NCBI GenBank assembly: GCA_028583605.1
Contig: CM053331.1
Location: forward strand, 2,254,001 to 2,318,000
From: Dastarcus helophoroides
Lineage: Eukaryota > Arthropoda > Insecta > Coleoptera > Bothrideridae
Length of the DNA: 64,000 nt
Direction of reading: 5' to 3'
This document shows, piece by piece, positions 23,811 to 33,730 of the stretch. The notes beneath the pieces were generated by a model. That model worked only from the letters and a program-made list of their open reading frames with translations, had not been told where the DNA came from and ran no database searches. The stretch's first letter is position 1. Each line of letters opens with the position of its first letter. Position numbers and translations under genes: made by a program.

Positions 23811-24232
23811 CAGGGTGTTACAAAAGTCCGGGCCGCTACTTCAGGAGCATATTCTACACATTAAAATATGAAAAATGTTGAAATACATTTTTTCTTTAAA
23901 TTGTCTCCTAACGGAGATATGACCATTTAAAGATGGCGCCCCTAAAGTGGTTTTTTTACTACAAAAAGTTAACGGTTAGTAGCAAAGTCATGAAATCGGG
24001 CAAGCAGTTAAAGAATTGGATTAGGCATATTCTCATGTAACATATTTTTTAAATAAGCAGTAGCGTGGTGTGTAGGGGGTTGCCCCCGATTATTTTTTGC
24101 CGTAACTTTTTTGTATTGCAATATTTCGACACAAAAGTGCCATAATCGTAAAAAGCAACATTTTTTATACAAAAAAGGTACTCTTTCTCAAAGTCGCTAA
24201 AAGTAACCGTTTCCGAGAAAAAGGCGTTTAAA
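23811..24232 (+). repeat. Left terminal inverted repeat
   Basis: It runs from cagggtgttacaaaagtccg to ccgagaaaaaggcgtttaaa. It matches the right arm over its whole length with only scattered differences, for example aaattgtctcc here against aaattgcctcc in the inverted right arm. Typical mariner ends are about 30 bp, so these arms are unusually long. Confidence 0.93.
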
Positions 24233-24449
24233 TAATCCTATCCCGTCTTCGAAATTCTAACTAATTTGTATAAGAAAAAATAAGTTGGTCATGCAAACTG
24301 ATCGTAAAGAAAACAATTGTACTTGACAATATCTGCCAGAGATTGACGTTGTGTCACTGATAAAATTTGGTCGTAAGCTGTAAACTTTAGCAGTTTTTGT
24401 TGTCAATAGTAAGTGTAGTAGTTTTTTAACTTTTCATTATTTTGATAAA

Positions 24450-25520
24450 ATGGACTATTCAAATCAAGAAATGGCCGATATGCATTTAATGTACGGGCTT
24501 GCAAATTGTAATCGTGCTGAAGCAAGACGGCTTTATGCTGAACGTTTTCCTAATAGACACCTACCAGGAGAAAAATTGTTCCAGAAAATTCATGCTCGTT
24601 TATGTGAAACAGGAAATTTTGTTTTCAAAGGCGAACGTGTTGGAAGGCCAAACGCAGAAGTTGCTAATTTAGAGGAGCGTGTGCTTCAGCGAGTTGAAGA
24701 AGATCCATGTGTCAGTACTAGACAACTTGCTTTAACCGAAGGAGTAAATCACGTAACTATCTGGCGAATTTTGAAATTTTACCAATTTTACCCCTATCAT
24801 TTTCAAAGAGTGCAAGGGTTACTTGCTGCCGATTATCCTCCAAGAATAGAATTTTGCAACTGGCTATTGCATAAGATCGCTGAAAATGAGAACTTTCCAT
24901 CGCTCATATTATTTACGGACGAAGCGGGTTTTACCAGAAACGGGATACTTAACTTTCACAACATGCATCAGTGGCAAGTTGAAAATCCCAATGCAGTTAT
25001 TCAGTCGAGACATCAGCAACATTTTTCACTTAACATTTGGGGAGGAATAATAGGGGACTCTATAATTGGACCGTTTTTTTTACCTCATAGGTTAACAGGA
25101 GTATCATATAGACATTTTTTGCAAACAGAGTTACCCGTGTTACTTGAAAATGTTCCACTCATAACAAGACAGCGAATGTGGATAATGCACGATGGGGCAC
25201 CTGCCCATTTTAGTGCAGTTGCTAGGGAATTTTTGTATAACAACTATCATCAACGATGGATAGGTCGAGGAGGTCCGATACCATGGCCAGCTAGGTCTCC
25301 TGACCTCAACCCACTCGATTTCTACTTATGGGGACATCTAAAGCAGATCGTCTACTCCACACCAGTTGACAATATCAATGATCTTCGTGAACGAATTGAA
25401 AATGGGTTCAACCAGATTTACAATACACCAGGCATTTGCGAAAGAGTAAGGAGTTCCCTTAGAAGACGAGCCGAGCAATGTATTGCTGCAGGGGGCAGTA
25501 ATTTCGAACACTTGCTTTGA
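24450..25520 (+). CDS. DD41D transposase
   Basis: The protein has 356 residues and begins MDYSNQEMADMHLMYGLANC, a start common to a group of insect transposases with an N-terminal helix-turn-helix (residues about 1-55). A second DNA-binding helix-turn-helix follows (about 75-125, ending in VNHVTIWRILKF). The DDE/D catalytic core has Asp157 (LILFTDEAGF), Asp248 (MWIMHDGAPAHF) and Asp290 (SPDLNPLDFYLWG). Exactly 41 residues lie between the second and third acids, the DD41D spacing reported for rosa-like elements. The enzyme would bind the inverted repeats, cut the element out and insert it at TA. No stop or frameshift is present. The start at 24450 is supported by the family N-terminus. Assignment to the superfamily is secure; the subfamily is inferred from spacing alone. 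Confidence 0.93.
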   Translation: MDYSNQEMADMHLMYGLANCNRAEARRLYAERFPNRHLPGEKLFQKIHARLCETGNFVFKGERVGRPNAEVANLEERVLQRVEEDPCVSTRQLALTEGVNHVTIWRILKFYQFYPYHFQRVQGLLAADYPPRIEFCNWLLHKIAENENFPSLILFTDEAGFTRNGILNFHNMHQWQVENPNAVIQSRHQQHFSLNIWGGIIGDSIIGPFFLPHRLTGVSYRHFLQTELPVLLENVPLITRQRMWIMHDGAPAHFSAVAREFLYNNYHQRWIGRGGPIPWPARSPDLNPLDFYLWGHLKQIVYSTPVDNINDLRERIENGFNQIYNTPGICERVRSSLRRRAEQCIAAGGSNFEHLL

Positions 25521-25620
25521 TTTTTTTTTTCTTAATTTCGTACTATTTTTATATCAATGCAGTTAGTAGTGGATAAATTAGAAATTTGCAAAACGAATTC
25601 TAATAAATGCAACAATTTTG

Positions 25621-26043
25621 TTTAAACGCTTTTTTCTCGGAAACGGTTACTTTCAGCGACTTTGAGAAAGAGTACCTTTTTTGTATAAAAAATGTCGCTT
25701 TTTACGATTATGGCACTTTTGTGTCGAAATATTGCAATACAAAAAAGTTACGGCAAAAAATAATCGCGGGCAACCCCCTACACACCACGCTACTGCTTAT
25801 TTAAAAAATATGTTACATGAGAATATGCCTAATCCAATTCTTTAACTGCTTGCCCAATTTCATGACTTTGCTACTAACCGTTAACTTTTTGTAGTAAAAA
25901 AACCACTTTAGGGGCGCCATCTTTAAATGGTCATATCTCCGTTAGGAGGCAATTTAAAGAAAAAAATGTATTTCAACATTTTTCATATTTTAATGTGTAG
26001 AATATGCTCCTGAAGTAGCGGCCCGGACTTTTGTAACACCCTG
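25621..26043 (-). repeat. Right terminal inverted repeat
   Basis: This is the inverted partner of 23811-24232. It begins with tttaaacgcttttttctcgg and ends with cggacttttgtaacaccctg, next to the TA at 26044. It starts about 100 bp after the transposase stop codon. Confidence 0.93.
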
Positions 26044-26178
26044 TACATATATGCTTATGAAGCTGCATTGCTGTAATCAAGGTTGCCTATTTTCATCCAA
26101 AAAAAATTAGGTTATATTTGGGGTTTTTGAACTGATGCGAAATAAGATTAGTTTTTGATGCCTTCGTAATGGTTTCAG

Positions 26179-26299
26179 GCACAAAGTGGACATCGAGAAG
26201 ACGACTACAGGTCCTGGGGGAATCCCCGCCGACGCCATTTACACGACGACAGCGCGAGGCGGCCACCACCACCATCAGAGTAGCCCAGATGCCATGAAG
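26179..26299 (+). CDS. Exon 3: cytoplasmic tail of the unrecognised membrane protein
   Basis: A 121-nt exon between acceptor tggtttcag and donor AAG|GTACGT. One base completes the Gly codon started by exon 2; then come 40 codons beginning HKVDIEKTTTGPGGIPADAI and ending with a HHHH run and SSPDAMK. It leaves in phase 0. The sequence is hydrophilic, Thr/Gly/His-rich and has no fold I recognise, as is usual for a receptor tail. Base composition and codon use stand out sharply from the AT-rich intron. A complementary-strand open frame over the same bases is a shadow. The DD41D transposon ends 135 bp upstream, so the branch point and acceptor region lie immediately beside the insertion. Confidence 0.72.
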
Positions 26300-27330
26300 G
26301 TACGTCTGGCTGCAATGGTGCTGCAACCCCCCACTAGAGTGTAGCACTGCATTTTGGGACCTGTACGGGAGAGACCGAGACATGGCCGTCCCGTTACGGT
26401 CATTGAGTACAAGTGTTAACTGTTTTGAACACTGTGACTAACTAATCAAAAAGAAATTAACCCTCAAGACTTTAACTTAAGATTAGACATGTAACTAATT
26501 TAATGTTATTGATTGTCTGGGTAGTGTAGTGTTTGAGATCATCATCAGAAACGTATAAAGTCATGATTGAAAAAAAAAAGACTTACTTCTTGGGGTTTTA
26601 CCAAGATGGATGAATTCATCTAAAATGACAATGGCTCCCAAAATAATCTTTCCAAAAATAACTGATCCAAAAATTGAAATACATATCTTGTCCCATGGAG
26701 CCAAGAAAGATTAGAAAACACATCAACGCGTTTCGATAGCCAAGCTCTCATCTTCAGAGAGATAGAAGATTTGTAGTTCAATTTTTGAAGATAACCAAAT
26801 CCCACGTTCCATCAAAACTGACCTAAGATCTTGATCTTGGATCAGTTTTGAAAGAACTCTTGAGAAATTTAATTATCTGTAACTAAATCGATTGCGAGCT
26901 TCTTTGATCTTAGTTGCTTTTGCAAGATTTGTTCTAAATGGTCTTTGAGTTCATGTAAAGAGAGAATTTTTCTAGAAATAATTAGAATCAGATGAAAAAA
27001 GCTCTGGATGAATTTAGTTATATTTCTGATTGACTGAATTTATCTAAAACTTTTTTAGTTTAACTGTTTATACAAGCAAAGTTCCTTGATTATAAAAAAT
27101 TTTGAGCCAATTTTATTCACTCAAAACTAGTATATTCAGGTTTTTGAATTTTTACTGCAATTATAATAAAAACTAACGACTGCCCCAGCTTCGCCTAAGT
27201 GAACAATATCTAGACTATATTCCGATTTGATTGACTTTTATAAAATGCGATAAGTAAATTATATTTTGATTAGTACAGCTCGGTATACTAAATTTTGTTA
27301 ACGCTTCATAACGGGTTGAAAATGTATCGA
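26300..27330 (+). other. Intronic DNA, mostly unique
   Basis: Unique AT-rich sequence with one dispersed repeat at 26665-26812, described separately. No gene is visible. The text gatcttgatcttggatcagttttg near 26830 is a short local inverted sequence. Confidence 0.5.
26665..26812 (-). repeat. Dispersed hammerhead-like repeat, copy 2
   Basis: It contains ccaaaaattgaaatacat at the left, then gccaagaaagattagaaaac, and the core in the - orientation (CTGAAGA, hairpin, CGAAACGCGTTGATG). The right end (aatttttgaagataaccaaa) is an inverted copy of the family's usual left end, so this copy has both outer arms and can fold back on itself. Confidence 0.6.
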
Positions 27331-30300
27331 TTTTCAGAATTCCCTAATCTCGAAATTTCAACCTATTCCCAAAATTCGATTTTTTTTAATAAATAACCTT
27401 TTTTTACTTCAAATTTTGACTTTTTTTGAAAATATTGACTTTTATTTAATAACAACTCGCTGCAAATTTTAATTGTTTTCCAAAGTCGAGGTTTTATATT
27501 TTTGCAAATTTTTCCCTCGAAATTTATCTTTTTTTTCGCTAGTTTGACGTCATTCTTAAAATTAATTTCTTTAAATTTGATTGAGTTTCCAGTTATCATA
27601 TAATTCAAAATTTCTAGTTTTTTTAGCGTAATTATTTTACTATTTTTTCCAAATTTCGCGATTTTTGGAAACTTTCGATTTTTTTAATTCGTCTTGCTCT
27701 CGAAATTTAAAACATGTATTAAATGTCTTCTTCTTTTTCCACAATTTAAAATCATTTTCTTCAAAAGTTCATTTTGTCTCGAAGATTCAATTTTTTTCAA
27801 GTGTAGACTCTCAAAGGTTAATTTTTTGCGTAAAATTTGCCTTCTAAGATTTTGACTTTTTTTAAGTTCGACAATTTTCTCAAAATTTATTTAATGATTT
27901 AAATTTTTCTTGCAAAGATTTTACAGGTTTTTTTTTTGTCGAAATTAAATGTTCAAACTTTAATTTTATTCTGAAAATTAACTCGTCCTCAATTTTTATA
28001 TTCTCATTTAATTCATTGTCAAAATTCGATTTTTTTTATCAAAATGACAAATTCTAGCTTAGTTTTAAACCCAAGATTTCCGCTTTTTTCTCAGAATATG
28101 AGTCTTCAATTTTTTTTTCATATTTCTCCTTATGTTGATCATTTCGTCGTGTTTTTTTTAAACTTTCATTTTATTCTAAGAAGTTCACCTTTTTTTTCAT
28201 AAAATTTGATTTTATTTGGAAAATTCGACAAGTTTCTAAATTATGACTTTCGAAGTTTTTTTAATTTGTCCTACTTTCGAGATTTCAATCTTTTTAAAGT
28301 TCAATAATCTGAAAGTTTGAATTTATCTTCAAAATTTGTTTTTTCGTTCGAAATTGTACAATTCGATTTTTTTTACGTTTTAAACTTTTTTTTTGATTGC
28401 CCCTTTCTCGAAATTTTAATTTATTCTCCTGTATCAAAATTTATGTAGGAAATATCGAAGCTTCTCCTAAAATTTTGACTCTTTTTCGCAAAATTCGATT
28501 TTACAGGTTTTTCTTTGTCGAAATTAACTTTTTCAAAGTTTTATTTTATTCTGAAAATTAACCTCTCCTCAAATTTTTCATTCTCATTTAATTCATTCTC
28601 AAAATTCGATTTTTTTATAAAAATGGGAAATTTTAGCTTTTTTTTGAATCCAAGATTTCCGATTTTTTCTCAGAATATGAGTCTTCAATTTTTTTTTCCA
28701 TATTTCTCAACCTGTTGACCATTTCGTCGTGTATTTTTTAAAGTTTCATTTTATTCTAAAAAATTCACCTTTTTTTCATAAAATTTGATTTTATTTGGAA
28801 AATTCGACAAATTTCTAAATTATGATTTTCGAGGTTTTTTTAATTTGTCCTACTTTCGAGATTTCAATCTTTTTAAAGTTCAATAATCTGAAAGTTTGAA
28901 TTTATCTTCAAAATTTGTTTTTTCGTTCGAAATTGTACAATTCGATTTTTTTTTACGTTTAAAACTTCGTTTTTGATTGCTCCTTTCTCGAAATTTTAAT
29001 TTATTCTCTTGTATCAAAATTTATGTAGGAAATATCGAAGCTTCTCCTAAAATGTTGACTCTTTTCGCAAAATTCGATTTTACAGGTTTTTTTGTCGAAA
29101 TTAACTTTTTCAAAGTTTTATTGTGTTCTGAAAATAAACTCATCTTAAAATTAACTCTTGAAATCTAGCTTTATTTAATAAACTTGGACTTTTTTCAAAA
29201 TTCATCATCATTCATCATCATTCGAGGCTTCATCGAAGCCTCGAGTTTATTTTCAAAACTCGTCCTTTCTTTCAAAAATTTTCTAAACTCGAAATTTTTT
29301 CCGAGCATTTCAAATTTCGAAGTTTATTTCCTCAAAATTTGACTCTCTTTCACAAAATTGCGAAATTACCAATCAAAATAAGTCAAATTTTGGAAAATGT
29401 GGGAATTTTGGAGAAAAAAAATGGAAAATTTGAAATTCGATATCTCTCGATATCGATATCGAATTTCAAATTCGTTGATATATTCGATATTCGATAGAGT
29501 CGATATATTCAAAAAGATCGAAACTTTCAATAAAAAGCGAAAGTACCTATTGTTGAAAAATGTCGACATTTTTGGAAAATCAAAATGTTAAGAAAAAGTC
29601 AAAAGAATGAAGAGATTTTTAAAAAATTCAAAATTTCAAAAATAATTGAAATGTTTAAAAGTCGCGCCTACAAGAAGTCAAAAGTTTTAGGGAACATTTT
29701 ACAAAAGTTATAAATTTTCAACAAGGGGAATTTATAAAAAAAATTAAATTGTTTAAAAATGAGTCAAAAATTGTAAAAAATTGGAAAGTTTTAAAAAGAT
29801 CGAACGTTTTCCAAAAATTTAAAACTCTGAGACAAAATCTTTCGAAATTGTACAATTTTTCACAAATTTTGATCTTCTTTTACGTTTTAAACTCCTTTTT
29901 AATTGTGTTTTTTTTGTGAAATTTCAATTTCTTCTCCAAATTCGCGATTCTCTAACAAAATTTCGCTAGGAAATGTCCTGGATTTTTCCAAAACTTCGAC
30001 TCCTTTCTTAAATTCGATTTTACAAATTTTTTTTGCCGAAATTGACTTCTTCCAAAGTTTTATTTTATTCTCAAAATTAGCTCTTCTTAAAATCTATCCT
30101 TTGATAAACTTCGTTTTTTTCTAAAGTTCGACAATCTCGAGTTCATTTCCAAAACTCGTCCTTACTATCAAAATTTTTCAAATCTCAAAATTCTGATTTT
30201 TTCGAACATTTCGAATTTCGAAGTTTATTCTGAAAATTCGACTTTCCCAGGAACATTTCGACTTTTTCTGGAAATGTGATGTTTAAAATTCCCCCCTATT

Positions 30301-30395
30301 TCTAGATTTCGTCATTTCCGATTGGAGATTCTTATCGTAAACTGGACGAGCCAAAGTATTGCTTTATTTTTTATAAAAAGGACAAAATTGCATAA
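27331..30395. repeat. AT-rich repeat with a 579-bp tandem duplication
   Basis: The composition is aaattcgatttt/ttcaaaattt. The block at about 27950-28500 recurs at about 28500-29090; the marker cagaatatgagtcttcaatt is at 28092 and 28671. A weaker third version begins near 29880. Around 29435-29515 there is a short run of tcgatatcgatatcgaattt and related words. No coding region is supported. Confidence 0.7.
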
Positions 30396-30398
30396 GTT

Positions 30399-30556
30399 TG
30401 GTGTAACGGACTGGTCCTTGGTTATCTTCAAAAATTGAAATACAGACCTCTCTGTGAAGATGACAGCTTGGCTGTCGAAACGCCTTAGAGTAACGTTTTG
30501 TTGTGTTTTTTAATCTTTCTTGGCTTCAGAGGACAAGTTCTGTATTTCAAATTTTG
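30399..30556 (+). repeat. Dispersed hammerhead-like repeat, copy 3 (degenerate core)
   Basis: It begins ggtgtaacggactggtcctt and ends ggacaagttctgtatttcaa. The core reads gTGAAGA, with C3 replaced by G, then hairpin GACAGC/GCTGTC, then GAAACGCCTTAGAG. The core cytosine needed in a hammerhead is lost, so this copy should be inactive. Confidence 0.6.
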
Positions 30557-30603
30557 ACAAAGTTTCGTAAAAGTACAATTTCGAAAAACACAAAACTTTG
30601 ATT

Positions 30604-30745
30604 TTGGTGAAACTGACTGGTCCTTGGTTATCGTCAAAAATTGAAATATAAATCTTGTCCACTGAAACCAAGAAAGATTAAAAAATAGAATAATGGTTTC
30701 TCTAATGCGTTTCGGTAGATAAGCTGTCGTCTTCAGAGAGATATT
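30604..30745 (-). repeat. Dispersed hammerhead-like repeat, copy 4
   Basis: It begins ttggtgaaactgactggtcc. The core is on the - strand (CTGAAGACGACAGC and onward, but CCGAAACGC with mismatches in the hairpin). It lies about 50 bp after copy 3 in the opposite orientation. Confidence 0.55.
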
Positions 30746-32040
30746 ACATTTTTATCAAAATTACGATTTTTTTTAGAAATTCTCAATCTTCGATTTTTTG
30801 TTTTGGAAATTTTGTTGTTCCCTCAGCAAAGCTTTTTTTAAAAACTTCGGCAGTTTCCAGAAAACTTTCGATTTGGTTTCGTTATTACTCAAAATTGAAA
30901 CGTTAATTGTTATTGTTATTAAAAAATCTTAAATTTTCTCTATATTTGTAAATTATGTCAAAATTTAAATGAAAAATAAAACGTTTCATATTTTTGAAAC
31001 ATTTTACTTTTTTATGCATTTTTTTGCCCCCTTAGAGCTTAAACTGTTAAAATCGGCCAAATTCATATTTATTTTTTTTTTCAACAATTATTTGCGTAGA
31101 ATTTTAGGTTATGAAATACTTTCTTATTGTTACAATTAAACTATTACCTTTTCCCCCGGGGGTCATTGAAATCGGCCAAGTAGGTGCTTAATTATGTCTT
31201 TACAGAAAAATTTGGGTTGAAAAAGTGAAAAATTCCGAATTCGAGAAAAACTTGCTAATGCATGAAAAAATTCGAACTTTTCTTAAAATGTTTAATCACC
31301 AATTTCAACTTACAATTACTAATTTTAATTTTTTAATTTTGGAGACATGTTGAATTTTGCAGAGACTTTTATTTTTGTTTTTTTCAAAAATCTTAGGTTT
31401 TTCTATTTCAATTTACATTTCAGTTTGCATTTTCACTGCATCCTATCCCCGTTTCGGGGAAATTTGATTTAAACATAGAAAAATTCGACTCTGAAGTTAG
31501 TTTCACCAAAAAATTTTAATTTCATCGAAAAATCGAAAAATTCGAAATTCCAGATAAAATTCAAAATGTCCAAATGTTGAGCGTTTTTTTGCAATTTGTA
31601 ATTTTTCGGATCTTTAATAACAAAAAAAAAATATTGAGTTTTCCTAAAAAGTCAAATTTTGAGAACTTCGAAATTCGAAATGTTTGGAAAAAAGAAAATT
31701 TTAAGTTTAAACTGAAAATTTTAAGTTTAAACTGAAATTTTGAAATTTAGGCTTCAGATTTCGCGAATAAAGCAGATATTACAGTATCTCTCTGAAGATG
31801 ATAGCTTGGCTGTCGAAACGCGTTAGAGCAACGTCTGTTGTGTTTTTTAATCTTCCTTGGTTTCAGGGGACAAGTTTTGTATTTCAATTTTTAGATATTA
31901 CAGGAAAAAAGGACACAAAATTGTTACTAAAACAATGTTTTTAGTTTGGGGGGTTATCTTTAACTATCAATTTTTTTTCTAGAAATTCCCAGTCGAAATT
32001 TCGATATTTTTAATAAATTTTAGGTGGGTTTTCGTATTGG
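30746..32040. other. AT-rich intronic DNA
   Basis: Degenerate AT-rich sequence of the same flavour as the neighbours, with one good hammerhead-like copy at 31780-31892. No gene is seen. Confidence 0.6.
31780..31892 (+). ncRNA. Possible type I hammerhead ribozyme motif in a dispersed repeat (copy 5)
   Basis: CTGAAGA (31792-31798) is followed by one extra T, a hairpin GATAGC/GCTGTC, then GAAA (31815-31818), C, a two-base loop and GTT. The four bases before CTGAAGA (CTCT) pair with the four after GTT (AGAG, 31825-31828), forming stem I. Cleavage would be predicted after 31824. The tail runs through tcttccttggtttcagggga to gtatttcaattt. The departure from the consensus is the extra T between A9 and stem II, which could reduce or abolish activity. 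Such motifs are known from Penelope-like elements and animal retrozymes; this assignment is by pattern only. Confidence 0.4.
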
Positions 32041-33300
32041 GAGCCCATATCTCCAATTTATCGTTTTATTTTGTTTTTACGTAATGTAATTTTTAAATTG
32101 ATCGTGTCCCAATCAATTCTGAATCAGTTATGTTGTTGCTCATGCGCAAAACATGTTTGTTTTTTTACGAAATTCTGCTGCTGGCTTGTTAGCCAGCAAG
32201 AACAAGAAAAAGCAAGCTCACAAGACAAGAATCCAATCAGCAAGAAATCGGCAAGACAAGAAGTAAAACTTCTTATCTTGATGGGTTTAAAACGTGTTGA
32301 GCTTCAGCATTCTTTCATTTCTACTACGATTATGATAAATTATATTTAATATTAATTCTATTTTAAAACAAATCCCTTACCTAATTTACTTTCATGACAC
32401 CAAAGTAAATAACAGATGTTGTATTAACGTAAAATAGGCGTTTCTTTGTAAAAGTTTTAGTTTACGTAAAATTTGACACTTAACATTTAAGTAACCAAAT
32501 TTATAAAATCAGATCCAAAAAAATGAACAAAATGGATTCGATTTATAATATAATGGGGGCCATGTTTATAAAAATAGAAATATTTCTGTGAAAAAAAGTA
32601 TAGGTAGTTACCAGACCAAAAATGAGTGAATAATTGGCACACAATTTTTTATAATCAATGAGAATTTTTGTCAAATATAATTCAACTAAAAGTAAGGAAG
32701 ATCTGGATACGAAGAAGCTAAGATCATCAACATTTAGTACAATTATGATACAATTTCTAAATTTTAATAATCCTAACTTCTTAATTATTTTAATTAAATT
32801 CAGTTTGAATATTAATAGCAGAACAATACCAAATAATAAAAGTGACATTGAGGATTTCTGATGGTGATACGATGACTTTTTTTGTAATTTTCAAAACAGA
32901 TTTCACTACTCACTGCCTTCGAAAAGATAACACGAACTGCACCGAACTTAAACTTTACTCAAGACTTGAAGTTTTTAAGATCAATTTACGATATTTTTGT
33001 TGTGATTTGTGTTCGTCGTTTTAAACTGTACAGTGCATTTAGTAAATGTAATAATTCCGTGGAATCATCCTTACTATGGTAAAAGAGAAAACGAAAAATT
33101 GTTGGCGTAGTACAAAAAATATGGCAAAATTAGATTACTTTATTTTTAACAGATTCGTGACATTCATAAGCATTGCTTCCTAGGTGCCAAAATGCAAAAT
33201 GAAAAATCTACGACGAGATATTACGACACTAACCAAAAAAAAAATTAACTCTTGCAAATGTAGCACAAATTTTGACGAAAAATTTCGCTCTTGAAATACA
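32041..33300. other. Unique intronic DNA
   Basis: Non-repetitive AT-rich sequence. A 101-codon - strand frame (32848-32543) is rich in Leu, Ile and Phe and could be mistaken for a membrane protein, but AT-rich DNA gives such residues anyway and no family is recognised. It has several ordinary short frames on both strands. Confidence 0.5.
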
Positions 33301-33329
33301 AAATGTTGGCAACCATATCAAATTCCTGA

Positions 33330-33730
33330 GAACTGTTGATGCTGCATCAATATTTTTATCTCAAGTGGCTGATTTACTGATGTTGGGTCACTAGGGGCTG
33401 AAGGATCTTCAGAGGATGCCCCTCGACACCTAATGACGAAACGTCGGCAAACCAGACTAGCACCGGATGAGATTTCTTGAAACTGTTGATGCTTCATCAC
33501 AATTTCTATTTACAGTAGCTAATTACTGATGTTACGTCACTAGGTGCTGAAGCATCTTCAAAAGATCCCTCGACATCTAGTTGACGAAACGTGGGCAAAC
33601 TAGAGTAATAAAAGTTCGCTGGTTTGCTCACATTTCATCACTTGGCTGAGGACATTGTCAAAAGCTGAAGATGCTTCAGCACCCAGTGACGAAACGTGGG
33701 CAAACCAGACTAATAAAAGTTCGATGATTT
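33330..33730 (+). repeat. Second family of ctgaagat..gacgaaacgt repeats
   Basis: Three related blocks contain ggtgctgaagcatcttc, tgacgaaacgt and gggcaaaccagactaata, near 33390, 33540 and 33690. Ends such as gtaataaaagttcg recur. The same gacgaaacgt/gcaaaccag text closes the palindrome at 38573-38810. They resemble hammerhead-bearing ends in word order (CTGAAGA ... GAAAC-GT), but stem II is not convincing. Confidence 0.5.

Larger units (their letters stand above)
23811..26043 (+). mobile_element. Complete Tc1/mariner-superfamily DNA transposon, DD41D, with long inverted repeats
   Basis: The element is 2233 bp and starts cagggtgttacaaaagtccg; it ends with the inverse. TA dinucleotides at 23809-23810 and 26044-26045 are the expected target duplication. 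The terminal inverted repeats are about 422 bp and nearly identical, and a 356-residue transposase lies between them without stops or frameshifts. Everything needed for movement appears to be in place, and the near-identical arms suggest a recent insertion. It sits in the 19-kb intron and ends 135 bp before exon 3. Confidence 0.95.

Noticed and set aside
26093..26383. A 96-codon - strand frame across exon 3
   Set aside because: It overlaps an exon supported by splice sites and phase on the + strand; it is a shadow.
32543..32848. 101-codon - strand hydrophobic frame, possibly a chemoreceptor fragment
   Set aside because: AT-rich DNA codes for Phe, Ile and Leu by default. No receptor signature was seen and no splice-site support was found.
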